NCBI GenBank assembly: GCA_002104905.1
Contig: MCFE01000537.1
Span: 1-60,799, forward strand
From: Basidiobolus meristosporus CBS 931.73
Taxonomy: Eukaryota > Basidiobolomycota > Basidiobolomycetes > Basidiobolales > Basidiobolaceae
Reading direction: 5' to 3'
Length of the DNA: 60,799 bases
Below are positions 23,631 through 35,061 of this stretch, one piece after another. Within the stretch, counting starts at the first letter, position 1, and each line of letters begins with the position of its first letter. The notes beneath the pieces are model-generated. The model saw nothing but the letters and a program-made list of their open reading frames with translations. It had not been told where the DNA came from and made no database searches. Position numbers and translations under genes: made by a program.

Positions 23631-24719
23631 ATGTCGCAATTCAACGCTCATTCTTACCACCCTACTCAAGGGGTACAACAACAGCACCCATACCCTGGGC
23701 TGTACTCCACGCCTCATTACGGCGCCCTTCCCCCCACCTACAACCAGGCAATTGGAGGTAATACGCGAATTCCTGGAGGTTACCCACCAAGCGAAGACGA
23801 TGACTTCAAATATGGTGTTAGTGTGTCCCAGTGTGAAATGGAGATTAGAATGGGTTGGTGGTAGTTGCTCGATCATATGGTGTGGTTGCTTTTACTTATC
23901 CAGGCTTCCCAGCTTTCATCAGAAAAGTGTATGCCATATTGGCCACACAGTTAGGGGCAACTGCTCTCGTAGGAGGTTTTTTGTTTTTCAATGACCAAGC
24001 TCGTCATTGGGTTCAAACAAAGTAAGTTTAGGGAACTCAACCCTGTAGCTTCATTGGCTAAATTTGCTTTTTAAAGCCAATGGGCCGCTATTGCCTCTCT
24101 GTTTGGAACGGTGGCCGCGATGTTTGCTCTATTCTGGAAGCGGCATTCGACTCCTCTAAACCTCTATCTCTTGGGTGTGTTTACCTTACTCGAAGCTTAT
24201 AGTGTGGGGACCATTGGTTGATATATTCAGACTAGCAATGCATACTGAGCAACATCTAATTGTTCCTTTCCCCAGTGACCTTTTATTCGGCTCGGGTAAT
24301 TTTGCAGGCGCTCATCATCACATTTGCCCTTTTCATCGGTCTGACACTGTTCACGCTGCAATCAAAATATGACTTCAGTGGTATGGGTTCGATGTACGTA
24401 TATTTCATGAGTTCGCACACGGTCAAGTGAATCATACTCATTGTGAGTTGATCCGACTAGCCTCAATGCTGTTCTATGGCTGGTGGTCATCTCCTCTCTT
24501 GTCCAAATGTTCTTTCCTTTCAGCAGTGGGGTTGAACTCGCGATGGCCATCGTGATCGCGCTTTTGTTCTGTGGCTACATCGTATACGACACATACATGA
24601 TCATCAACCGTCTGTCCCCTGATGAGTATATTGTTGCGAGTGTAGATCTCTACCTCGACATCCTAAACCTATTCTTGGCCATCCTAAGAATTCTTAATGA
24701 GCTTACTTCCGATAACTAA
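23631..24719 (+). CDS. BXI1: Lifeguard/Bax-inhibitor-1 family membrane protein
   Basis: Five exons (23631-23853, 23913-24021, 24077-24216, 24276-24393, 24461-24719) encode 282 residues in phase. A Pro/Gln/Tyr-rich cytosolic N-terminus (about 1-60) precedes the conserved DDDFKYGVSVSQCEMEIRM and then about seven hydrophobic helices, for example FIRKVYAILATQLGATALVG, YLLGVFTLLEAYSVGTI and ALIITFALFIGLTLF. The C-terminal GYIVYDTYMIINRLSPDEYI and ASVDLYLDILNLFLAILRIL are family hallmarks with the conserved acidic residues of the Ca2+ leak pore. Relatives act in ER, Golgi or vacuole Ca2+ handling and stress-induced death; yeast Bxi1/Ybh3 is the closest named fungal counterpart. Confidence 0.96.
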
Positions 24720-25055
24720 TCCCCTTAATATCCCGTCAGTGCATATTGGACCTTCGATGGATCAGTAGAATGCTTGCAGGCGATCCCATGTATGAACGAT
24801 ACCAATACCCTACATAACTCCATTGAGCCGACTCTCCATTTTGTTCCTAATCGAGCCGAATCCAGTAAATAAACTCGTCGTCTAATTCCTTCAACCATCA
24901 ACTGCTCCCCGTCGATTCACCAGCGAACTGTGGATCGGTGAGTGTGTGAAGCACCACCGTTCTAAGCCAGTCTGGAGTGGTTAAATAGGTGATTTATTAA
25001 GGGATACTCGCTGGTCTGTGGGCTTTATCTATTGGGTTAAATTAATCGGTTACGT
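24720..25055. other. Short convergent intergenic region
   Basis: Shared 3' flank between the Bax-inhibitor-like gene (+) and the serine protease gene (-). No gene is seen. Confidence 0.6.
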
Positions 25056-26022
25056 CTAAAAGAAGGAAGGAGTGAGATGGCTCTTGATCCAGTCTTCTTG
25101 TGAAGACACGCGGGCAAAGGCTGCTGGCACATCTAGGTCGCAGCCTGCACTATAACTGGTGATCCCTATTAAGCACGGACTCTCGTCGGCACCATATGAT
25201 ACCAATGGTCCACCGGAATCGCCGCTACATACGTCTATCGCAAGAACGAAATAGGGTTAAACGAATGGAACATTACACCGGGGCCTGACTATAATTGGCC
25301 AAGTGAAAAGCAACCTACTTTTTCCAGCGGTGTTATTGCCAACGCACAGCACTGCCGCCGGATCAAATGGCATATCCAAGGCCGTATATTTTTGCACACA
25401 CACATCATCGTCGAATACCTGCATATCTATCTCCTGTAGAAGATCCGGGTATTCAGTAGGAGCGACCAAGCCCCATCCGAGCGCTTTCACTCTGTGCTGG
25501 TTCTTGATCGGCCGGTCCATTCTATGAAAAGCGATGCTTTTCACCGCTGGTGGTGTGGCCTCTGCCAACTTCAATATAGCAACTGACCAACGAAAAATCA
25601 GTTAGTCAAAGTCCCGATGGGTTTATGACCCTGCCAAACCTACAATCGTTGACCGCGCGCTCCCTGTCCCAGCCGGGGTGGATGGAGACATTCACGGCCC
25701 GTATCACCGCTCCTCCCTCATCTTCTGCCTGCTTTCTCAGATCCTGTCTCAATAGATGAACCATCACATCTCCCGGCGGTCTCTCGTGGAAACAATGGGC
25801 CGCGGAGAGGATGGTCGTAGAGTCAAGAACCGCGCCACCGCACCATCGCATGTCTCCCGTTGCGGGATTCCGAAGATAAGTGAACGCCATCCACGGATAG
25901 CTTCTGGAGGACTCCACAGTGGTTCCACCATAGATAAGGTATTTGGGACGGGTGATGCCCGTTGGAATCGAGAGAGTGAGCTGACCGCAGAGGAGGAATA
26001 TCAACAACCGTTGGGGATCCAT
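25056..26022 (-). CDS. Secreted S1-family (trypsin-fold) serine protease
   Basis: Three exons (26022-25644, 25582-25319, 25234-25056) encode 273 residues. The first 20 or so are a signal peptide (RLLIFLLCGQLTLSIPTG), and the mature enzyme may start near YLIYGGTTVE. The catalytic triad is clear: His76 in LSAAHC, Asp126 in AVNDFAIL and Ser221 in CSGDSGGPL. Cysteines around the His and Ser loops fit the usual disulphides. The residue six before the catalytic Ser, which sets P1 preference and is Asp in trypsin, reads Asn215 here (at a splice junction), so trypsin-like specificity should not be assumed. S1 proteases are sporadic in fungi and often extracellular or host-associated. Confidence 0.93.
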
Positions 26023-26741
26023 TTGTGGGGGGAGTTAAAAGGCAGGTGGGCGGAGGATCATAAAGTGTTCAGTTGGGAAATTTAGTGTTGTCTTCCTGTA
26101 CACCCGGATGCAGCCTGGATCTAGATGTCCAAGCCCTGGAGGGCGATTAAATGGTGGGAAATGCACACAATCTGAAGCGCTTGGGATTGGATCATATCTC
26201 TCAATGAATATGAAACAGACACTTGCATAGGATTAAAGGGGGTTTTCTTACCAATCTGTATATATAATAGTCGTCGCCCTGCCTGAGGAATTCTCCGGTT
26301 GGATAGCATCTTTTGAGCGGACGAAATCTGAGGAGACCGTTGATCGAATGTTTCGAGTTCGCTTGTTTATTGTTAACTACGCGTACAGGTAATCATCGCC
26401 ACTCAGGTGACGCGTGATCGTCCAGTGTGTTCAGTCAGAAAGCGATGTCAAGGCGTTGAACTCCAGATCACCGATATCCCACATCATTTTATATTCAGCT
26501 TGCTCATGTACAACATTATGAGGGGGAGGGGTGGGGAAGATACCTTGGTGATAACAAATACGTGGATGTGCAAGATGGATCGATGCTTATCATATTGTAT
26601 AATACAGTATTCCAGATTCATGGCCTGGGAGTTCCTAAAATTAATCTGATTGGCCAGCCTTGGGGATGGCATTCGGCGTGCCTTACCCATGTTGGACCTT
26701 GCGCTCTGGGTTTCTATCTGGTCTTGAGGAGCGTATTGCCA
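26023..26741. other. Intergenic between the protease and GATA genes
   Basis: Promoter side of the minus-strand protease gene and 3' flank of the GATA gene. Only short unconvincing frames. Confidence 0.5.
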
Positions 26742-27812
26742 CTACGATTTGGCAAGGGACTTCAGGGCTACGGCACGGCTGATGAAGAGGTCGTACCACT
26801 TATCTAACTCTTGGGACGTAAATCTGCTGATGGCTTCCTGAAACCGCTGATCATCAAGATCTAACAGTGCGAGGGCATTCTTACTGATCCCTCGCAGTTT
26901 CAAGCAGCATCTTGGCCTATGCACCTCTCCGTCCTCTTGAGGGGCATTCCGATGGCAGCCGGGTTTGGGCGTTTCACCATGGGAACCGTAGGACAATTGG
27001 ATCTTCCGACGCAAATGCTCCTCCGCTGTAGCACATTGTTTCTCCACCTCCACCTCTGCCTTCGCCACCGAGTCAACTCGTGGAGGGGGATGCTCAGTGC
27101 GACCGAGTTTGACAGCTTTTTGGCTGAAATGAAGTGGTCGGTGAACCTTGTAGTGCTTGTAATAAAGGCCACACGCGTTACAGAGAGGGTGTAATCTATC
27201 GGATGTACGTCTCCAGAGAGGAGTGGACGTTGTCTGGCAATTCCAACATGCCAGCTCTCGGGTGTCCGACTTGGACTTTTCTGTGGTGTACAGGGGATGC
27301 AATGGCTGTCCATTTAGCGAGCGGGAGTCTGTGTATGGGTATCCGGAGCCCTCGTGCTGGCGGACCGTGAACGGACACCCACGCTGCTTTTTCCGACCTG
27401 GACTTTTGATGGTCTTTTTCTTCTTACTCATAGGCGTGTCCAGGCGTTTCAGTTGTATCTCTTGTGGGGCGCTTTTCAGACAAGCGCTGAATTTTCCGTC
27501 ATCTAATGGGTCCAGAAAACTCGAGGGATAGCTACCGTCGGTGTAGAGGCCGAAGCAGTTCTGGCCAAGGCTGTTGTCTACGTAATGCTCTGCTATGCCG
27601 GGAAAGGCCCTGTATTCCCACCTGGCGGCTTGCGGAGGAACTGGGGTCCCAGACGGAAGTGGATGAAGGAAACTGGTCTCTGCATGAGAGGCAACGAGTC
27701 CGTACTCCAGCCAGGGGGAGTGGCTAGTGTCGGAGGGGGTAAAACGATCGGTGAATGGGTTATCGTCAAGCCCAAGCTGAGGGATGGTATAGTGCTGGCT
27801 ACTAAAACTCAT
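26742..27812 (-). CDS. GATA-type zinc-finger transcription factor
   Basis: From the ATG at 27812 the protein has 356 residues and no intron; the frame stays open upstream to 28055, but without another ATG. A basic region with a likely nuclear localisation signal ([17 protein letters not shown], about 129-145) precedes a single GATA finger, C189-x2-C192-x18-C211-x2-C214, with core segments STPLWRR and [16 protein letters not shown]. The 18-residue loop is the fungal type IVb form. A C-terminal acidic/hydrophobic helix ([16 protein letters not shown]) may be a dimerisation or partner surface. Fungal GATA factors control nitrogen use, light or iron responses; which one applies cannot be read from the sequence. 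Confidence 0.93.
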   Translation of the reverse strand: MSFSSQHYTIPQLGLDDNPFTDRFTPSDTSHSPWLEYGLVASHAETSFLHPLPSGTPVPPQAARWEYRAFPGIAEHYVDNSLGQNCFGLYTDGSYPSSFLDPLDDGKFSACLKSAPQEIQLKRLDTPMSKKKKTIKSPGRKKQRGCPFTVRQHEGSGYPYTDSRSLNGQPLHPLYTTEKSKSDTRELACWNCQTTSTPLWRRTSDRLHPLCNACGLYYKHYKVHRPLHFSQKAVKLGRTEHPPPRVDSVAKAEVEVEKQCATAEEHLRRKIQLSYGSHGETPKPGCHRNAPQEDGEVHRPRCCLKLRGISKNALALLDLDDQRFQEAISRFTSQELDKWYDLFISRAVALKSLAKS

Positions 27813-28066
27813 TACGACGGTTCCAAATTCTTTCACAGCAATCTGATATGAGTGAAGTTCAGAAAGGCGGGATGTTGGGGGGAAATGTGCAAGAAAGCTA
27901 CTGGACGACTGGGCCCATTTATATTGCGGCCACCCAAGGTCTGGCTGGGAATCCAGGCTGCATACTGGATTTCTTCCGACTGGGCAAATGATAGGCTGCC
28001 GGACCCCATTCTGGCTGGTTGCTCGACCGAAATGCGCTCTGCGATAATCTATCACGGTAGTGGATT

Positions 28067-28402
28067 CTACATATAGTCAGCTAGCTTTCCCGTGTGGTGT
28101 CGAGTTCTCCAACGGTGCCATCTACACATATTTGGTAGCATTGTCTCAACGATCCAAGTCGATGACGTTGGGACATCCTCCAGTGTCAGGCGGCATCGAA
28201 GCACTGAATTGAACCGTATTCTATGATCGGTATATCGAAGCACAGCGGTGGAGGAGGCATCCATCAATGGGGCACTGCTTTGGCCATCGATCATCGATGT
28301 AGTCGAATACATCCTATGAATGCTGCCTGATTTGGCAGCATTCAGTAGCGTGGTTCCGGACAAATGCATCCTTATGATGTTACGCAAGAGCGAATTTTTC
28401 AT
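28067..28402 (-). CDS. Hypothetical protein, possible mitochondrial presequence
   Basis: A 111-codon frame from the ATG at 28402. Residues 1-35 (begins [20 protein letters not shown]) are basic, amphipathic and Ser-rich with no acidic residue, as in mitochondrial targeting sequences. The remainder shows no domain I know. A C-terminal run rich in His, Arg and Trp is unusual, so the second half could be intron read through, and the frame may be the first exon of a longer gene. Confidence 0.4.
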   Translation of the reverse strand: MKNSLLRNIIRMHLSGTTLLNAAKSGSIHRMYSTTSMIDGQSSAPLMDASSTAVLRYTDHRIRFNSVLRCRLTLEDVPTSSTWIVETMLPNMCRWHRWRTRHHTGKLADYM

Positions 28403-28922
28403 TTTCTTCGGCCGGGAGACGTAACCCTACAGGTATTTTCCGAGGATTGCTGAGGAATCTGTAGCGAGTGATTCGTGTGCAAGCTGACCATCAGCTAATG
28501 TGGTGAGGGATGTCTATTCAGGGACAGGGGATGATGCTCCAAGTCAGCAGATGCAAAGTTCCTGGATCCACCAATGGTAGCGGTGGGGACATGGATGTTG
28601 GTGATCTCGGCGAACTGATGGCCACCTCGTCGTAGAGGATGAAAAATCCAACCCTGGTTGGTGAGATATGTGATGGCGATTTGTTTGGTGCATCACCGCC
28701 CTTGGCGACTCATCGGGCTATCCGAAGCTGGTAGAGATCCATCGCTCACTTAACTGATCGTATACTTCACCAGACATCCGATGACAGTCTGACTTTCTTA
28801 CTGATTGGAAGAAAACTAGGCCTCGGGGAACATGAGCCAACTACGAGTGCGTCCCTCCCATGCATGTGCTTGGGCGTACGTAGAGTATTCTCAGAATGCC
28901 ACCTCCATTCCTAGTGATCTGC
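28350..28922 (+). pseudogene. Possible decayed gene with in-frame TAG/TGA stops
   Basis: A single plus-strand frame over about 190 codons is interrupted by four stops (TAG, TGA, TAG, TAG). Protein-like stretches lie between them, such as KVPGSTNGSGGDMDVGDLG, RMKNPTLVGEICDGDL and RSIAHLTDRILHQTSDD. Each stop is one C-to-T step from CAG or CGA. No family is recognised, and chance cannot be excluded for a frame of this length in this composition. Confidence 0.25.
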
Positions 28923-31281
28923 GGGGAGTTTTACCGAGGAGCAGAGATCCTAGCCAACATGGTATATAACCTTTATCTACACATTACAGACCGAGTTTAT
29001 CTCGATCACTCGTTTCACCGGCTCAATGTACCCAACCTATTCGGGGCTTGACTAGTAGGGATATGAGGGGATATTGGCTGGTTTCTGAGGAAGGAGCTTG
29101 CTCTCGATTTCCGGGGGAATTGTGGTCGTCGACTCCGTACCATATCGGTCAGAACTGGAAATCATGGAAACAAACGGCTTTGCCGTCTACATATCATCCC
29201 ATCGAAGCATTTAAAACCTCAAGCCTGTGTCCAACGATGGGAAGTTGCCGTAGGGGCCCTGCATCTTTGCGTGATGGGTCAATCGGCATACTTGCTCCTC
29301 TAGATATGGTTCGATTCCTGACTGTTGTATTCCATCCTGCTATGAGTCCCATGGCCGCCCTCGGGAAGAGTCCATACAAAATGGCACACTTCTACTAGCT
29401 ACCTCGGCTGGATTGCATCATGACTGTCGCAAGCAATCGATTTTGCAAGAATGGTCACCGTTAGAACTATGCTGATGGCATAGCTACATTAAGAGCTGGT
29501 GTGATTGGCGAATATGAGAACTAATCTTTTCGTGGCACCGATTATTGGCCAGATGGCTTATTACATTCCTTATGCGAAATATCAAATTTGGATTTCATAT
29601 GGCATTCTGCTGGTGGTTTTCTTTCAATTTTTCAGATGCTATATCTCTAGAATCAGTGAGCTGACTGATATCAAGCATGGTGTGAGGGATCCTCGCGCTT
29701 AAGTCCTTCTAGGAAATATGCCTACTTATACTCAAAGTGGTCAGAACATTGGATATTGAAAGATGTCACTTTTGGGAAATTTGGATTTCTGCTAGTATTC
29801 TGCAGGGATTGGCTCTTAACAGCCTTACTTTCAACTGTTGTTACAGTTTTACCCAGCCATTCTTGTACTAATAATTTATGGGCGATACTGTATACACCTA
29901 CTGAATATGGTCAGTATGACTAGAACTACCGGTAGCAGCAGCGGGAACTTGGGGATGGGGTGGAATGTTTGGATTAATGGAGGTCTTTAACCTATTCATT
30001 CATGAGGTCAAATCAAAAGATTTCTGATTCTGTGTGGACCTTATAAAGCTAAGGCTGCAATGGGCTTTGAGCAGCATAGTGGTGGAGTTTTGGTTGCACA
30101 GTTTTGGCCAATGCCACAACTTTGGAATCTCTGATGATCTTGTAATGGAGAAAGCACTATGTTAAAGATATCAGCAACTATTTGTAGTTCCCATTCAGTG
30201 CAAGCTTGTGTCTAAGAACGGGTGGCAGAGTGAATACTTTATTTCCAGGCCAAACTCTTAAGGCTCAGAACATTTCTTACCAAAGTGGCATGTGCCCCGA
30301 ATTTGATATTTCCCCAAGTAGTCCAAGAGACTGCAAGCACACATTACACACATATTCTTGGAGCATTTCTGGACATACTCTACGAACTTTCTTTTGCAAA
30401 GATCTTGGAATAGTATAAGTATCACACTGTGAAGCACATTTGGAAGCTTCTGCATCCTGTTCACTACAGGCCTCAAAATCAGTGATGAGAAATGCATATG
30501 CTGAGTGAAGCTGTGATGCAGCGTGGGCAGTATTATAAAGCAGAATGTGCCCAAGGGATCCAAATTATCTTGCCAAATTTCAAGAAGCTTAGAGCTAGCA
30601 GAGATGTGGAACACTATTTGGCATCATTGGGACTTTGTGGCACAATCCGAAAAGTGCAAGTCTGCTACATCCCCGAATAAATGCCGAAATCAAAAGGCAC
30701 TAAGGTTGCAAGTGACAACGAGGGCTAAGGAGTGGTTTGGAGTATTTAGATACGTCGAGTTGAAAAAAGGCATTGATACCTCAGTCTGAGCTTTGAGAAA
30801 GTGCAATAAGATGGGAATGTCACGGGGAAGATTTGAGGAAGTGGTGGGCGATGTTTGAGAAGTTTGGAAATGGCCAGCATTCCCACTATTTGAAGAACTG
30901 GGGAATATCATAGAATATTAGGTTAACATTAGTTTCATACTGAACGATGACAAGAGTGCAAGGGAAAGGTGTGGGCCTAGCAATATCGATGGTTTGGAGA
31001 AGTTTAGACCGATCGAGGAACTGGTGCTGGATGCTAACGGCTAGAGAGCTGCTATTTGATCCAGAGATATGGACTTGGTGGGAATTGCTAGTAATTGTAA
31101 GTTGACAAAATCATTGACCATGGAGCCCCCACCCACGAACATGATGCCGGTTCGCGGACTTGTCATTCACTCCATGAGCAATATTGCATCATTAGGCTTG
31201 GGGATATAGTGGAACCAATTTCGCTCCACCCTACCACGAGACCCAAAAGGATGCGATGTAGAAAATTAAGCAATATACACT
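28923..31281. other. Gene-poor stretch before the glycosyltransferase
   Basis: Around 29,050-29,400 overlapping frames are open but none is convincing (one contains GGIVVVDSVPYRSELEIM). From about 29,700 the sequence becomes A+T rich with few CpGs and reads like eroded repeat DNA. A short hydrophobic plus-strand frame (29,505-29,702) is probably fortuitous. Confidence 0.35.
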
Positions 31282-33129
31282 TCAATGCTCTTCGGGCGTA
31301 ACCTTGCGAAAGATATCGTGAGGAGAGGGTCTAGGGCGGTCTGGGTGGTATTCCGGCCAAAGGTGATCGGTGATATAGATGGAGAATGTGCTCTTGTCTG
31401 TTCCTTGGAACTCGCGCCCCTTAGCAGCCAGGTTGGCATCCATGAGTGCGATCATGTACGGCAGCATGTGGACGTTGTCGACCGTGTTGCGGATGCCGTC
31501 CAAGATCGATAACGGTTCCGGGAAGTCGGAAAAGACCATGGTACAAGGGAATTCCTTCCAGTAGTCGGTCATGAGCGGGGCAGCTCGCGGGTGATGGACA
31601 TCCGTCGCAAGAAAGATCATAGGCGACTCGGATGGCTTTCCCATGCAGCTCTCCAAGAAAGTCGGGTCTACTGCCGGAGCTTCTTTGGGATCCTGTCGAC
31701 GCTTGATGGCGGGCTCTGATGACGATCCTGGCAATGATGATGGTGGCAGAGTGTTGTTGCTGGCGAGGTGCTTCTCCTTATCTTGCTTGACCATCTCACG
31801 CAGCCAGACCACGATATGCTCAATACTCTGAGGAATCACGTTTTTGAATCCGCCATCGGCTGTTCGGAGATGGGCCCCCAAAAAGCCAGCCACAGCCCGA
31901 CCAGTCATGGTGATCCACTGGTCGATTTGAGCCTCTGCAACCTTCGTGGCATCCAAGATCGGCTGGTTCCAAATGTCCAGGCTGTGGGTGATGAATCGCT
32001 GCAGTAGCTGGTTGGATTCTGATCGTGCTTCGACACGCTCAATACCAAAGAGTGATCCAAAGTGGATAACCCGCTCTGTTCGTGCCTTCAGGTCAGAGAG
32101 TAACATGGTGTTGGTGTAGCGCCCCTTCCACGTCGTTGGGTCCCGGGGTGGTTCTGGGTGAGCCCGGTAGTCGTGTTCAGAGTCGTCCAGGACTCTGACG
32201 TGGAATCTTGTCGTGTCGTTGATCCAGTAGATTTCGGTGTCCACGTCTTTGATCCCCAGGCGGTCCGTCATCCATGCAATGGTCACGTTGGGCCGGTCAA
32301 AGACCTGGATTGGTTCTGTTTGACGGCCAACACCTACCACATCTCGCAGGACCTTTGGCAGATCATAGAAATATGTCCAGGGTGTCAAGGTCCAGCCATG
32401 ATACCGCCTGCACTCTGTTTCCCGGAATCTGTCCTTTTTGCTCATCGCCTCGAGCTGTTCCGGTGTCTTTTGGGGGAGTACCGTTGGATCATAGTTTCGG
32501 CAGAGTTTGGCTTGTTCCTGAGTTCGTTCTAAGGCGCTCCATCGTGTGAGTGTTGACGATGGCGGTCCCCAGGGTATGTTTTGAGCCTTATCGCTCAGGT
32601 AAAGAGGTGGGAGAAGCAACGTTCTATTGAGGTACGACGCCAATAAAAGAGCCGACTCGAGGGCCAAGCGCTGATTGTGGAACCCGCTGTGAGGGATGTA
32701 TCCGAGAAAACGTTCCTCATCCAAGGGAGGTCGTTCTGGAAACATGGTCAAAAATGGGTTGTGCGCCTTGTTCCCATCTGCTTGCAAAGGTTCTTCCTCT
32801 TCGTGCTCAGTGGTGCTATTTTCCGGAGGTGGTTCAGGTACGGGAATGGTTGGCGCTGACGCTGACGCTGGTATCGGTGTTGGGGTTGCGAGTGAGTGTG
32901 ACGGATCCTGGTTATGGTGTGAGACTGTTATCAACGGGATGACCACTATTTGCACTGTACCCAGCAGAACGATGAGACAGAGCAGCACTGCGACAGCAAT
33001 GATGACCCAGCGCCTGCGCTTGGAGGGTCGAGCCCCGGTTTTGAATAGTGGCAGGGAAGAAGCATCGGTTGACTCTGCTTCGTGGGTTGTCAGTGCGGAG
33101 TACTTTGGGAACCGAAAGTTGAACCACAT
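31282..33129 (-). CDS. Type II membrane O-fucosyltransferase-like glycosyltransferase
   Basis: An intronless 615-residue protein. A short cytosolic tail is followed by one membrane segment (WVIIAVAVLLCLIVLLGT, about 41-58, extending to 67), a Pro/Ser/Thr-rich stalk (about 70-125) and a luminal catalytic region, the Golgi type II layout. The luminal part opens with FLGYIPHSGFHNQRLALESA (about 141-160), the GxxNQR-type sugar-nucleotide motif of the GDP-fucose O-fucosyltransferase superfamily. It has FLGAHLRTADGGF (about 416-428) and a late segment with DANLAAKGREFQGTDKSTFS, which matches the third conserved region. Donor and acceptor are unknown. The transposon block begins about 120-280 bp upstream of its start codon. 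Confidence 0.85.
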   Translation of the reverse strand: MWFNFRFPKYSALTTHEAESTDASSLPLFKTGARPSKRRRWVIIAVAVLLCLIVLLGTVQIVVIPLITVSHHNQDPSHSLATPTPIPASASAPTIPVPEPPPENSTTEHEEEEPLQADGNKAHNPFLTMFPERPPLDEERFLGYIPHSGFHNQRLALESALLLASYLNRTLLLPPLYLSDKAQNIPWGPPSSTLTRWSALERTQEQAKLCRNYDPTVLPQKTPEQLEAMSKKDRFRETECRRYHGWTLTPWTYFYDLPKVLRDVVGVGRQTEPIQVFDRPNVTIAWMTDRLGIKDVDTEIYWINDTTRFHVRVLDDSEHDYRAHPEPPRDPTTWKGRYTNTMLLSDLKARTERVIHFGSLFGIERVEARSESNQLLQRFITHSLDIWNQPILDATKVAEAQIDQWITMTGRAVAGFLGAHLRTADGGFKNVIPQSIEHIVVWLREMVKQDKEKHLASNNTLPPSSLPGSSSEPAIKRRQDPKEAPAVDPTFLESCMGKPSESPMIFLATDVHHPRAAPLMTDYWKEFPCTMVFSDFPEPLSILDGIRNTVDNVHMLPYMIALMDANLAAKGREFQGTDKSTFSIYITDHLWPEYHPDRPRPSPHDIFRKVTPEEH

Positions 33130-33410
33130 AAATTAAAGCCTTCTAAGGAAAGGCCCTATATTCGCCACAGGAGTAGGTGTGGGGTAGAGATGAATGATAT
33201 GGAGATTTGATGAATGGAGGCTCTAAGATTGGGAGGTGATCACCTGATAGGTTCGAATTTTACTCCTGAAAAGTAGGTAGCCCTTTTTGCCACTTCAGAT
33301 TCCACAATGGTCATACAAGCCACCATGGCTGTTTCCAAGTATACTGTTAAGTAGGAATGGTTGGAAAAGGTACCTGTTGCACATGCCTTCTTCTTCTTAT
33401 ATAGACCTTG
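33130..33410. other. Gene-to-transposon boundary, GT promoter side
   Basis: CpG disappears within this interval. It must contain the promoter of the minus-strand glycosyltransferase, squeezed between its start codon and the copia remnant. Confidence 0.5.
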
Positions 33411-33700
33411 AATATACCTGAACTAGCCTTATTTGATAGTCTGGGTACCTCTGTCTATGGTGAACTTTATCCCTAAGTGGTAACTGAACTTGTCTATATT
33501 GGACATTTGAACTCCTAAAATAGGCTGAATTTAGACTCTTGCAATGGTTTTTTGATTATTGGTGGCTATTGGAAGATCATCCACATATAGAGTTAGTAGA
33601 AATGTATTTGAACTATCTGCTTATAATAGATACTATAGTCAGTGTTATATCCAAGAGAAAAGTGTAATAAAACTCCTGAATGAGTTAACTGAACCTAAGT
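33411..33700 (-). mobile_element. Copia reverse-transcriptase remnant (3' half of RT)
   Basis: Closely parallels 35,360-35,565 of the complete copia element in the same orientation, including the RT active-site region, which here still reads YVDD (near 33,570). It probably continues the fragment at 39,030-39,620, the two halves being separated by later insertions. Confidence 0.75.
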
Positions 33701-34170
33701 GATAACTAAGTGCAGAATTTCAGAATTGTCAAGAGTGACAGAAATATTAGCAGAGAGGTTCTGGTCTAATATTGGTCTTGTATATAGCTGAGTTGGGCTA
33801 TAAAGGCAACAGAGTTGGTTTGCTATGCAGGCTAGGCTTGGTGTTCTTGGGAGTGCTAGGTATGCTAGGCTTGGGTAGATACTAGAACAGAATTGTTGAA
33901 CTCTTAATTTTGCTGAGACACAATCTTAATTTTGGTGAGACACACACTAAACCAAAAGGTTCAGTAAACTTTATTTATACTTTTCTGATCAAGTTGAGTT
34001 GGTATGCACCAAGAGACTGGACTAATTGAAATCTGTTGGGGTGTTAATAGGTACATAAGATAAATGAAATTTTGCATCATTAATCAGATGTCTTGGCTAC
34101 TGCTAAGTGGTTGGAGAGATCTCAGATGACTAATCACCTGGAAAGGCTAATCAGATCAGTTCAGGATGTA

Positions 34171-34175
34171 ATGAC
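34171..34175. repeat. Target-site duplication, left copy (ATGAC)
   Basis: ATGAC immediately precedes the left LTR and is repeated at 38,849-38,853 after the right LTR: a 5-bp duplication as expected for Ty1/copia integrase. Confidence 0.9.
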
Positions 34176-34523
34176 TGTTGTAAGAGTCTTGGAGATATTG
34201 GAAGTGATTGGGAGAACAAGTAGATTATGTGGTTCTCATTTAATAATTTATTGAATGTAAAAGTAGTATCTATACTTTTACATGGTCTTGGCATAACATG
34301 CACATAGAATGGTTAAGGAAGGTCCCAAGAACATGTGTACAAAGCTTGGGGCTGCTTGGATAACTTTAAGAATTCTCATGTTCTGGGTACCAGGTATCTT
34401 GGTGAAAATATTTGAAGTAAATCCCAACAAGGAATCTAGTCAGAATTCTCTAGGATTTGAAGGTAATGCTTAAAGTGACTCAGTTAGGTGAATATTTAGA
34501 TGGAGTTACAAACTTTTACAACA
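34176..34523 (-). repeat. Copia 3' LTR (348 bp)
   Basis: Begins TGTTGTAAGAGTCTTGG and ends TTTACAACA, with TG...CA termini. It aligns along its length with 38,500-38,848, with scattered substitutions and small indels. Just inside, on the coding strand, lies a purine tract (GAGTGGGAG) fitting the polypurine primer for plus-strand synthesis. Confidence 0.93.
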
Positions 34524-34699
34524 CTCCCACTCAGCTAAATGTTCATACTGACTAGTCCTAATTTTGACCTAAGATATTCAAACTTGTCTCTAGCTAATGG
34601 TTTGGTAAATATGTCTGCAATCATTTCATCTGAAGGACAGTAAACTAAGCCAACTAAGTTATCCTCTATAGCTTCATGTATGAAATGATGTCTGATATC

Positions 34700-35061
34700 T
34701 ATGTGCCAAGTTCTTGCATGAAAAATTCGGAATTCTACCTAATTGTATACATCCTTGGTTTTCTTGAAATAAAGTAATAGGCATTTTTGACATAGGCCTA
34801 AATCTGTAAAAAGCTTTCATAACCACATTGCTTCTTTTGTAGCTTCACAGGCTGCCATATACTCTGCCTCTGCGGTAGAAGGTGCTATGGTTGGTTGCTA
34901 TCTTGAATTCCATGAAATTGCTCCTTTACAGTAAAGAAAGGTGTATCCTGTAGTGGATCTTCTGTCTTCCAAAATTTGTCCCCAATCAGCATCAGATTAT
35001 CCCACAAGATCTGGTTCTGAGTCCGTATAAGTGTATCTTAGGCAGATATCAGCAGTTCCTC
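34700..35061 (-). pseudogene. Copia RNase H domain (broken)
   Basis: Minus-strand translation in shifting frames gives the domain's landmarks: DADWGQ, DRRSTTGYTF, WNS and STAEAEYMAAC followed by a KEAMWL-like segment. It lies directly downstream of RT, as in intact copia polyproteins, and is broken by stops. Confidence 0.75.

Noticed and set aside
26900-27531. Long frames on both strands inside the GATA gene
   Set aside because: Other-frame shadows; the GATA frame has the zinc finger and the nuclear signal.
29048-29398. 116-codon plus-strand frame
   Set aside because: It opens at TTG, with competing open frames on both strands and no recognisable motif.
32158-33136. Several 60-146 codon plus-strand frames
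   Set aside because: Antisense shadows of the 615-residue glycosyltransferase gene.
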